Below, one piece after another: positions 1-5,031 of a stretch of 8,640 nt of DNA. The notes under the pieces were generated by a model, which was given only the letters and a program-made list of their open reading frames with translations, was not told the origin of the DNA and did not search any database. The position numbers and the translations under genes were made by a program. Positions within the stretch are counted from its first letter, which is position 1. Each line of letters begins with the position of its first letter. Source of the stretch: Bdellovibrionales bacterium (GTDB lineage Bacteria; Bdellovibrionota; Bdellovibrionia; Bdellovibrionales; UBA840); assembly GCA_020434605.1 (NCBI GenBank), contig JAGRAL010000153.1, positions 1-8,640 on the forward strand. Direction: 5' to 3'.

Positions 1-1
1 G

Positions 2-106
2 CCAGCGATTTATTTTTATCTACAGAACGATTTTGATATTATTGGAACAAGAGTAGGCTTAGATAGTGACACGATGATTCTATTGGAATATCAATTCAAA
101 AAATAA
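2..106 (+). CDS. C-terminal end of a probable outer-membrane β-barrel protein (partial, 5' end outside window)
   Basis: An open frame enters from the left edge and ends at TAA 104-106, giving 34 residues. The last stretch (GTRVGLDSDTMILLEYQFKK) alternates hydrophobic and polar residues and ends in an aromatic-containing strand. Terminal strands of outer-membrane β-barrels look like this and carry the signal recognised by the BAM complex, although here two lysines follow the last Phe. No enzymatic motif is visible. The gene converges on the small minus-strand gene ending at 160, with a candidate bidirectional terminator between them. The barrel assignment is inference from 34 residues. An ordinary soluble β-rich protein is the alternative. 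Confidence 0.5.
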   Translation, partial: PAIYFYLQNDFDIIGTRVGLDSDTMILLEYQFKK

Positions 107-141
107 AAAAATTGCTAGGTCTTTTATGCAGTGTGACCCGG

Positions 142-169
142 AAAAGGAACCAGGTACCTTTATTTTTTA
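142..169. terminator. Candidate bidirectional terminator / REP-like palindrome between convergent genes
   Basis: AAGGAAC (144-150) pairs with GTACCTT (154-160), with one internal A-A mismatch and a 3-base loop. The hairpin is followed on the plus strand by a T-rich run (159-168) and on the minus strand by TTTT. It lies between the stop of the partial plus-strand gene (106) and overlaps the stop of the 56-residue minus-strand gene (160-162). It could therefore serve both. The AGGTACCT core is a perfect 8-base palindrome. The stem is short and imperfect, so confidence is moderate. Confidence 0.4.
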
Positions 170-330
170 CCGACTTTACCCGTATGGTTCTTCCAGTTGT
201 AATCAGGGTTTTTACCAAAGCGGTCTTTCCAGTCATCCCACTTTTTATCGGTATGATCATGCTTAACAGTTCCGCCTTTATCAAAAATGATCTTAGGCTT
301 TTTTCCAAATAAAAAAGAGATAATACCCAT
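160..330 (-). CDS. Small basic protein of unknown function (56 aa), last gene of the rdgB operon
   Basis: The frame starts at ATG 328-330 and stops at TAA 160-162. The start is preceded by an excellent ribosome-binding site, AGGAG at 340-344, 9 bases away. That site overlaps the TAG stop of rdgB, so the gene is probably translationally coupled to it. The protein opens with a short hydrophobic segment (MGIISFLFGKK). It continues with a charged body containing three Trp, one in WDDWKDRFG (about 31-39) and the others around it (NPDYNWKNH, about 41-49), and ends in GKVGKK. No domain is recognised. There is no Cys and no clear signal peptide, and the N-terminus is too short to span a membrane confidently. 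The aromatic and charged pattern looks like a small folded domain, not random translation. Function is unknown. Confidence 0.75.
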   Translation of the reverse strand: MGIISFLFGKKPKIIFDKGGTVKHDHTDKKWDDWKDRFGKNPDYNWKNHTGKVGKK

Positions 331-339
331 ATACGTTAA

Positions 340-344
340 CTCCT
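340..344 (-). promoter_or_regulatory. Ribosome-binding site of the 56-aa gene, overlapping the rdgB stop
   Basis: AGGAG read on the minus strand shares its first two bases with the TAG stop of rdgB (343-345) and sits 9 bases before the ATG at 330. This placement supports the small gene as real and suggests that a ribosome ending on rdgB aids initiation. Confidence 0.75.
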
Positions 345-933
345 ATAGATTCTGTTTTAGCTTATCTTTAAATAAACGTAAAGCAAGGCCACGGTGTGAA
401 ATTTTATTTTTTTCTGCCGAAGTCAATTCAGCCAATGTTTTGGTCTGTCCTTCTGGAATAAAAACTGGGTCATAGCCAAAACCACCCATGCCAGATTGTT
501 TTATAGCGATAGTACCGTTCAATTGACCATCAAAAACAAACTCCTCGCCGCTTGGAGAATAGGCAACTAATACACATTTAAAGCAGGCTTTGCGATTTGT
601 TGTTCTGATTTGTAGCATCTTTAGTAGCTTAGCTACATTTTCTTTGTCAGTAGCTTTGGGGCCTGCGTACCTTGCTGAGTGCACGCCCGGTAAGTGATTT
701 AAGCCTTCGCACTCAAGGCCAGAGTCATCGGCTAATACCCAAGCATCTGGTCTTAAAACATGAATTGGCTTGGCCTTAATGCGAGCGTTAGCAATAAAAG
801 TATCGCCTGTTTCATCAGGAGAGCTATAGTGAGGAATATCGTTTTGCGCCTTAATGGTTATTGGCAAATCGGCAAGTAGGGTACGCATTTCTTGTAACTT
901 ACCAGGGTTTGAGCTAGCTATCCAAAGTTCCAT
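343..933 (-). CDS. rdgB: RdgB/HAM1 family dITP/XTP pyrophosphatase
   Basis: This enzyme hydrolyses non-canonical purine triphosphates (ITP, dITP, XTP) to the monophosphate plus pyrophosphate in the cytoplasm, keeping deaminated bases out of DNA and RNA. The 196-residue length is typical of the family. Visible hallmarks in order are SNPGK (8-12) at the nucleotide-binding N-terminus, ADDSGL (68-73) with the catalytic/metal aspartates, LPGVHSARYAG (81-91), GFGYDP (151-156) and SHR (179-181) for base recognition. The gene begins 2 bases after the rph stop, and its own stop forms part of the next gene's ribosome-binding site, so it is an internal operon gene. The rph-rdgB pairing is common across bacteria. 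No key residue appears missing. Confidence 0.97.
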   Translation of the reverse strand: MELWIASSNPGKLQEMRTLLADLPITIKAQNDIPHYSSPDETGDTFIANARIKAKPIHVLRPDAWVLADDSGLECEGLNHLPGVHSARYAGPKATDKENVAKLLKMLQIRTTNRKACFKCVLVAYSPSGEEFVFDGQLNGTIAIKQSGMGGFGYDPVFIPEGQTKTLAELTSAEKNKISHRGLALRLFKDKLKQNL

Positions 934-935
934 AT

Positions 936-1664
936 TTACGCCTTTAAAGGGTAGAAATGTCCTATAACTTCACTTTGCTTTTTAAATAATACTGCACAAG
1001 CTGCGGCTGCTAAATCATACATTTGATCTAATTCTTTTTTTGTAAATGGTTCTGCTTCTGCTGTGCCCTGAACTTCGATTAGGCGCTGGTCAGAGGTTGC
1101 AACAAAGTTCATATCAGTTTCGATAGAAACATCTTCTTCGTAACATAAATCTACTAGGCAAGTTCCTTCTTTTACACCAACACTAACTGCTGAAACGTAA
1201 TTAGTTAAAGGGATCTCTTTTATAATATTTTGTTGTTTTAACTGATGAAAAGCGAGGGCCATAGCAACAAAGCCACCTGTGATAGCTGCTGTTCTTGTGC
1301 CGCCATCAGCTTGCAATACATCACAGTCGATAATAACTTGTCTTTCGCCTAACTTTTTTAAGTCAGTAACGGCGCGAAGGCTTCTGCTAATCAATCTTGA
1401 AATTTCTTGGCTTCTACCAGAGTTTGTAGCTTTATCTCTGTGGATACGAGTGTGAGTTGATCTAGGAAGCATTGAGTATTCAGCGGTTACCCAGCCTTTT
1501 CCACTGCCTTGTAACCACTTAGGCAAAGTGTTTTCAACGGATGCCGTGCAGATGATTTTAGTTAATCCAAATGAAACTAAAACAGAACCTTCAGAGTGTA
1601 GGACGTAATTAGGTTCAAATGAAACAGGACGGATTTCACCATAACTTCTTTTATCGATTCGCAT
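936..1664 (-). CDS. rph: Ribonuclease PH (phosphorolytic tRNA 3'-end exoribonuclease)
   Basis: RNase PH trims the 3' extension of tRNA precursors using inorganic phosphate, releasing nucleoside diphosphates, and normally works as a cytoplasmic hexameric ring. The 242-residue product matches the usual length of about 240. Motifs include the N-terminal RSYGEIRPV and HSEGSVLV blocks, GWVTAEYSMLPRSTHTR (57-73), SRSLRA (93-98), CDVLQADGGTRTAAITG (114-130) with the phosphate-binding GTRT (122-125), and ETDMN (182-186) with acidic residues D178 and D184 in the catalytic region. The C-terminal PFTKKELDQM segment is also typical. The gene lies 14 bases after the amidase stop and 2 bases before rdgB. 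No strong Shine-Dalgarno precedes its ATG, so coupling to the amidase gene is possible. Confidence 0.97.
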   Translation of the reverse strand: MRIDKRSYGEIRPVSFEPNYVLHSEGSVLVSFGLTKIICTASVENTLPKWLQGSGKGWVTAEYSMLPRSTHTRIHRDKATNSGRSQEISRLISRSLRAVTDLKKLGERQVIIDCDVLQADGGTRTAAITGGFVAMALAFHQLKQQNIIKEIPLTNYVSAVSVGVKEGTCLVDLCYEEDVSIETDMNFVATSDQRLIEVQGTAEAEPFTKKELDQMYDLAAAACAVLFKKQSEVIGHFYPLKA

Positions 1665-1678
1665 GTAGGCAATATATC

Positions 1679-2446
1679 TTAGATCTTGCGTTTGTCTACG
1701 CTTTCTTTGTATTTGATAATAGATCTGTAGAGGGTTTCAGCGATTTTCTCTTGCTCTCTAGGGTTCTTTAATATTTCTGCTTCTTTACGGTTTGATAAGA
1801 AGCCAATTTCTACTAAAATTGACGGCATATTTACAGTAGAAATCACTCGAAACGGAGCCTGCCTGATTCTGGCTTTACCACCACGGTCCTCTAACCATTT
1901 ACTTTTTAAAACTTGTGCTGCCTCAATGGACGAAAATAGATAATGCGATTTTGCTATATCATCTAAAATTGTTGAAACTTCAGCTGAATATTTTTCTCGG
2001 TACTGACTGGGACGTCCCTCTGGCTTGGCTGCACCTGCGTGAATTTGGTTTTCCCTATAAGCTAAAAACAAAGAATCTTGATCGGCTGGTAAAATATTTT
2101 CTATGTAAATTTCAAGACCCGTGGCCCTTTTTTCTGGAGAGCTATTTGTGTGTATACTTACAAAAAAATCACCTTTTTGCTTATGAGCAAACTTGGGTCG
2201 ATCTGATAAATCCAAGCTAACATCTTTTGTTCTAGAAAGGCTGACGTTGATCCCTCTAGTATCCTGCAGTTTTTTTGCAAGCAAGCGACTTACAGATAAA
2301 GTGATTTCCGACTCATTAGCACCGTAGTAAGCAGCTCCTGTGTCCACACCACCGTGACCGGGGTCAATAATCACTTGAAAGCCGAATGTCAGAGATAAGA
2401 AAAGTGAGGTTAGCAGCATAACATATTGTCTGTAATTTTCTCCCAT
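1679..2446 (-). CDS. N-acetylmuramoyl-L-alanine amidase, Amidase_3 (AmiA/B/C-type), exported
   Basis: This zinc hydrolase cleaves the bond between N-acetylmuramic acid and the stem peptide of peptidoglycan in the periplasm, acting in cell separation or wall turnover. The 255-residue product starts with a probable signal peptide (R6, then a hydrophobic stretch at about 9-24) and goes almost directly into the catalytic domain, with no AMIN targeting domain. Zinc ligands are visible as H31 (DPGHGG), E45 (NESE) and H99 (SIHTNSS). The catalytic Glu is E213 in VEIGFLSN (212-219). An insert between strands (about 118-172) sits where the regulatory or autoinhibitory helix lies in AmiB/AmiC, which suggests control by an activator; that is inference. 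The start is uncertain: no good Shine-Dalgarno precedes ATG 2446, and an in-frame stop lies just upstream. It is the first gene of the minus-strand operon and diverges from tsaE. Confidence 0.92.
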   Translation of the reverse strand: MGENYRQYVMLLTSLFLSLTFGFQVIIDPGHGGVDTGAAYYGANESEITLSVSRLLAKKLQDTRGINVSLSRTKDVSLDLSDRPKFAHKQKGDFFVSIHTNSSPEKRATGLEIYIENILPADQDSLFLAYRENQIHAGAAKPEGRPSQYREKYSAEVSTILDDIAKSHYLFSSIEAAQVLKSKWLEDRGGKARIRQAPFRVISTVNMPSILVEIGFLSNRKEAEILKNPREQEKIAETLYRSIIKYKESVDKRKI

Positions 2447-2499
2447 TTCATCAAGGCTAGCTTCGATCTACTAGACAATCATCAAGACTACAGTTACAT
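2447..2499. promoter_or_regulatory. Divergent promoter region between the amidase operon and tsaE
   Basis: Only 53 bases separate the two divergent start codons, so both promoters should lie here or reach into the coding sequence. On the plus strand TAGACA (2472-2477) is a possible -35 box. The best -10 candidates, TACAGT (2489-2494) and TTACAT (2494-2499), are badly spaced or weak. I could not define a minus-strand promoter. The region is assigned by position, and the individual boxes are tentative. Confidence 0.35.
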
Positions 2500-2934
2500 A
2501 TGGCTATGTCAGAACAATGGCTTGTGAAATCAGTTAAAGACCTTGATCCTGTTCTTAAACACATGAAAGAACTATTGAAGGTAGGAGATATTGTTTTATT
2601 CCGCGGCGAAGTGGGCGCTGGTAAAACAACACTCATTAACCACTTTGCAAAAGCTCTTGGAATTGATAACTCCAATTCGCCAACATTTGCTATACACAAT
2701 TTATATCAAACGTCTGATGTAAAGATACACCATTTGGATTTGTATCGCATATCCAACGAAGAGGATTTAGAATCCACAGGGCTTGCAGATTTTATGGCTG
2801 ATAAAAATTCAATTGTTTTTATCGAATGGCCTGAGCGACTAGTAAAATCACAATTGCCTCGTCAAAGGCGAGTATTTGAGTTAAGTATTAAGTTAAAGAA
2901 CGATGATAGAGAAATTTTTTGGAGAGAAGTGTAA
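2500..2934 (+). CDS. tsaE: tRNA threonylcarbamoyladenosine (t6A37) biosynthesis ATPase TsaE
   Basis: TsaE (YjeE) is the P-loop ATPase that regenerates the TsaB-TsaD complex during formation of t6A at position 37 of tRNAs reading ANN codons. The 144-residue length is typical. Hallmarks are the Walker A motif GEVGAGKTT (36-44), SPTFAIHNLY (60-69), HHLDLYRI (77-84) with its conserved acidic residue, and FIEWPERL (107-114). Two in-frame starts are possible, ATG 2500 and ATG 2506, and neither has a clear Shine-Dalgarno, so the exact start is open. The stop TAA (2932-2934) overlaps the start of the next gene by one base. In Escherichia coli tsaE lies beside the amidase gene amiB. Here an amidase is also adjacent but divergent. 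Confidence 0.96.
   Translation: MAMSEQWLVKSVKDLDPVLKHMKELLKVGDIVLFRGEVGAGKTTLINHFAKALGIDNSNSPTFAIHNLYQTSDVKIHHLDLYRISNEEDLESTGLADFMADKNSIVFIEWPERLVKSQLPRQRRVFELSIKLKNDDREIFWREV
2921..2927 (+). promoter_or_regulatory. Ribosome-binding site fixing the start of the methyltransferase gene
   Basis: GGAG at 2921-2924 lies inside the end of tsaE, 9 bases before ATG 2934. It favours that ATG over the in-frame TTG at 2919, which would add five residues and has no such site. Confidence 0.7.
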
Positions 2935-4052
2935 TGCCAGTATTTGTAGCGACCACACAAAGAGGATTAGGAGCAGCCTTAGCAGAAGAAATTTCTTCTT
3001 TAGGTGGAAGAGTTGTAAAATCCAATGATCGACAAGTTCAGTTCGAATCTAATTGGAAGATATGCTACAAAATAAATATGGGATGTTCTATTGCCTCTAG
3101 GATTCTCTTAACAATTTTAGACTTCAATGTGTATAAACCTGATGATTTATACCATCACTTACAACAACATGATTTTACTAAATACATCCGCCCTGACCAA
3201 ACTTTAAAAGTCTCAGCTAAGGTTACAAACTCTCATGCATTTAGAGACCAAAGATTTTTAGCGCAAAAAACCAAAGATGCAATTGTCGATCAGTTTATGG
3301 ATAAATACGATCAAAGACCTGATGTTGATAATGAAAATCCAAGTCTCACAATCGTTATTAAAATGGTTGATACTAAGGTAAGCGTTGCTTTAGATACATC
3401 CGGAAATCCGTTGTTTCAGCGTGGCTACAGAAGAAAACAGGCTGAAGCTTCAATGAAAGAAAATTTGGCGAGTGGAATTGTGCGTGCTAGTAGCTGGAAG
3501 CAGAGCGCTAATTTATACGATCCCATGTGTGGGGCTGGAACTATTCTGATCGAAGCTGCTAGGTGGGCAAAAAAAATGTATCCAGGTTTACATCGCCGCT
3601 TTGCTTTTGAACATTGGAAAACGTTTCAACATGATGCTTATGAAGAAGTGTTTCAAGAATTGCGAAATGAGGAGTGCTCTACACCCTTACGTTTTTTTGG
3701 GTATGATATCGATTCAAGAGCTATTGAAATGGCAAGGGACAATGCTAAAGCTGCAGGTGTAGACGATGTTGTCGAATTTAAGCAGCTAGCTATTAAAGAT
3801 TTTAAAGCCTTCGAAGAAAAGGCAACAGTGATTACCAACCCTCCGTATGGTGAAAGACTTGGGACAGTTGAAGAACTTATGGATTTTTACAACCAGCTTG
3901 GTGAAATATTTTATCAGTTAAAAAACTGGGACCTTTGGATTTTATCGGGCAATAAGGATTTGCCTGCAAAGATGCGATTGAAAGCGCAGCATAGATTGCC
4001 AGTATGGAACAGTGAAATAGAGTGCAAATTCTTGCATTATCCCATTTATTAA
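2934..4052 (+). CDS. THUMP-domain rRNA N2-guanine methyltransferase, RlmL/YpsC type
   Basis: The product (372 aa) belongs to the UPF0020/THUMP family of SAM-dependent enzymes that methylate the exocyclic amine of guanine, typically G2445 of 23S rRNA in RlmL. A THUMP RNA-binding region fills roughly residues 50-155. It is followed by the family-specific LFQRGYRR (160-167) and KENLASGIVRASSW, the SAM-binding DPMCGAGT (196-203), the acidic GYDID (256-260) and the catalytic NPPYGERLG (302-310). The length matches stand-alone enzymes such as Bacillus YpsC and not the double-domain RlmKL fusion of E. coli. The start overlaps the tsaE stop as TAATG, so the two are translationally coupled. Substrate position is by family analogy. 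A tRNA N2-guanine methyltransferase of the TrmN/Trm14 type is less likely but not excluded. Confidence 0.9.
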   Translation: MPVFVATTQRGLGAALAEEISSLGGRVVKSNDRQVQFESNWKICYKINMGCSIASRILLTILDFNVYKPDDLYHHLQQHDFTKYIRPDQTLKVSAKVTNSHAFRDQRFLAQKTKDAIVDQFMDKYDQRPDVDNENPSLTIVIKMVDTKVSVALDTSGNPLFQRGYRRKQAEASMKENLASGIVRASSWKQSANLYDPMCGAGTILIEAARWAKKMYPGLHRRFAFEHWKTFQHDAYEEVFQELRNEECSTPLRFFGYDIDSRAIEMARDNAKAAGVDDVVEFKQLAIKDFKAFEEKATVITNPPYGERLGTVEELMDFYNQLGEIFYQLKNWDLWILSGNKDLPAKMRLKAQHRLPVWNSEIECKFLHYPIY

Positions 4053-4123
4053 GCATTCAAAGACCCCTTTTTTGTGGTGCGTATAGCATTTGAAAATAGT
4101 ACAAATTATATTGCAGCCTTATT

Positions 4124-4128
4124 AGGGG
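4124..4128 (+). promoter_or_regulatory. Ribosome-binding site and possible -10 box of the lysine-rich gene
   Basis: AGGGG sits 5 bases before ATG 4134 and decides that start over an in-frame GTG at 4074. TATATT at 4107-4112 matches the -10 consensus at five of six positions and would place transcription start just before this site, but no good -35 box is seen at the right distance. The gene may have its own weak promoter or be read through from the methyltransferase gene 81 bases upstream. Confidence 0.5.
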
Positions 4129-4133
4129 TACTT

Positions 4134-4643
4134 ATGTCAAAAACGAAATCAGCAAAAAAAGTAAAGAAGACGGCGACAGCAAAAGCAAAGACTTCAAAAG
4201 TGACTAAAGCGGCCAAGCCAGTAAAAAGCCTTAAAGCGGCTAAATCTACTGAAAAAAGTGCGAAGGCGGCAAAAGTATCTGCTTCAAAAAAATCTGCAGA
4301 AGTATCCAAGGTAGCCCTTAAGAGTGAGGCCACTAAAAAGAAGGCAGCAAGTGCATCAAAAGCTGTTAGTAAGCCAGAAGAGATTTTAGATCCTGGCCTT
4401 TTGACAAAACAACAAGTGAAGAGCTTAGAAAAACTAATCCAAAAAAATGCTGAGTGGGATGTTATATCGGGAGTATTGGGACAAAATGCGATTCCGTATA
4501 AGATGCATAATACCTACCAAAACAAGATGGCCATTAAGCATCCCGTATTGGGCTTAGGCTATGTGACTTTAGCTGAAAATCACAAAATGACAGTTTTATT
4601 TAAAGACGGTAACCGAAACTTAATCATGAATTATAAGTCATAA
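4134..4643 (+). CDS. Histone-like lysine/alanine-rich protein with a UvrD-tail-like C-terminal domain (169 aa)
   Basis: Two parts are visible. Residues 1-80 are low-complexity Lys/Ala/Ser/Thr, with 26 Lys, 3 Glu and no Arg, and three KAAK units at 25-28, 34-37 and 44-47. This is like histone H1 tails and bacterial histone-like nucleoid proteins, and predicts a disordered arm that binds nucleic acid. Residues 85-169 look folded: a helical stretch (LTKQQVKSLEKLIQKNAEW) and then a β-rich module with the pattern HPxxGxGxV (136-144), KMTVLFKDGNRNLI (151-164). That pattern resembles the small Tudor/SH3-like domain at the C-terminus of UvrD/PcrA helicases, which contacts RNA polymerase. The resemblance is by eye. 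The gene follows the rlmL-type gene by 81 bases and ends at a strong terminator. A nucleoid or transcription-associated role is inference. No exact family is recognised. Confidence 0.8.
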   Translation: MSKTKSAKKVKKTATAKAKTSKVTKAAKPVKSLKAAKSTEKSAKAAKVSASKKSAEVSKVALKSEATKKKAASASKAVSKPEEILDPGLLTKQQVKSLEKLIQKNAEWDVISGVLGQNAIPYKMHNTYQNKMAIKHPVLGLGYVTLAENHKMTVLFKDGNRNLIMNYKS

Positions 4644-4662
4644 TAGAACAGAGGCTAAAAAT

Positions 4663-4691
4663 AAAAAAAGCGCATATAATGCGCTTTTTTT
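4663..4691. terminator. Strong symmetric intrinsic terminator shared by the lysine-rich gene and infA
   Basis: GCGCAT (4670-4675) pairs perfectly with ATGCGC (4679-4684) around a 3-base loop. The stem extends through seven A-T pairs (4663-4669 with 4685-4691). The flanking A and T runs give a U-tract on either strand. It lies 19 bases after the plus-strand stop at 4643 and 19 bases after the minus-strand infA stop at 4711, an even position for bidirectional termination. Confidence 0.92.
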
Positions 4692-4710
4692 ATTAAGTAT
4701 GTGGCCAGGT

Positions 4711-4929
4711 TTATTTGTGGCGATACATGATAAGGCCATGTGTAGGATCATACGGTGAGACGCCTACAGTCACTTTATCACCAACAACAACACGAATATT
4801 AAAACGACGCATTTTTCCACATAGTTTGGCTTGGATAACAACTTTGTTCTCAAGTTCTACCTTATAAAGCCCACCAGCAGCTGCATCCACCACGGAACCA
4901 TCTAACATTGCTAAATCTTCTCTCGACAT
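4711..4929 (-). CDS. infA: Translation initiation factor IF-1
   Basis: IF-1 is a single OB-fold protein that binds the 30S ribosomal A site with IF-2 and IF-3 during initiation. The 72-residue length equals that of the E. coli protein. Conserved blocks include the N-terminal SREDLAMLDGSV, YKVELENK (22-29), GKMRRFNIRV (38-47), GDKVTV (50-55) and the ending YDPTHGLIMYRHK, all collinear with canonical IF-1. It is a single-gene unit here, diverging from tex and ending at the shared terminator. No Shine-Dalgarno-like sequence is seen before ATG 4929: the preceding bases are AGTTTTGACCC. It may therefore be translated from a leaderless or weakly paired message. Confidence 0.97.
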   Translation of the reverse strand: MSREDLAMLDGSVVDAAAGGLYKVELENKVVIQAKLCGKMRRFNIRVVVGDKVTVGVSPYDPTHGLIMYRHK

Positions 4930-5031
4930 GGGTCAAAACTTAAGCCAAAGGTTTGGGAAAGTAAACTGAAAAATCGACTTATCTAGCGAAAAATATTGTC
5001 ATTATCTCTAGGCAGTTGTAATTTTCGTGGT
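4930..5031. promoter_or_regulatory. Divergent promoter region between infA and tex
   Basis: This 102-base AT-rich stretch holds no gene and must carry both promoters. A plus-strand candidate for tex is TTGTCA (4996-5001) with TGTAAT (5017-5022); each box matches consensus at five of six positions, but the spacer is only 15 bases. If used, transcription would start only a few bases before ATG 5032. No convincing minus-strand promoter was found by eye. Confidence 0.35.

Noticed and set aside
96..308. 70-codon open frame on the minus strand
   Set aside because: It overlaps the 56-aa gene in another frame, has no good ribosome-binding site and gives a sequence without recognisable character. The 160-330 frame is better supported.
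112..475. Two plus-strand open frames opposite the 56-aa gene and the end of rdgB
   Set aside because: They are antisense shadows of supported minus-strand genes, with no family resemblance or ribosome-binding site.
1915..2220. 101-codon plus-strand frame inside the amidase gene
   Set aside because: It is antisense to a complete amidase with all catalytic residues and has no homology signal.
2919..2933. Upstream TTG start for the methyltransferase
   Set aside because: The five extra residues are not typical, and the good GGAG site is placed for ATG 2934.
4058..4074. Possible terminator after the methyltransferase gene (CAAAG then CTTTTTTG)
   Set aside because: The stem would be only four to five pairs and mostly A-T, too weak to call.
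4106..4333. Minus-strand open frame opposite the lysine-rich region
   Set aside because: Lys/Ala codons read in reverse give Phe/Leu/Ala-rich open frames. This is a composition artefact that only looks like a membrane protein.
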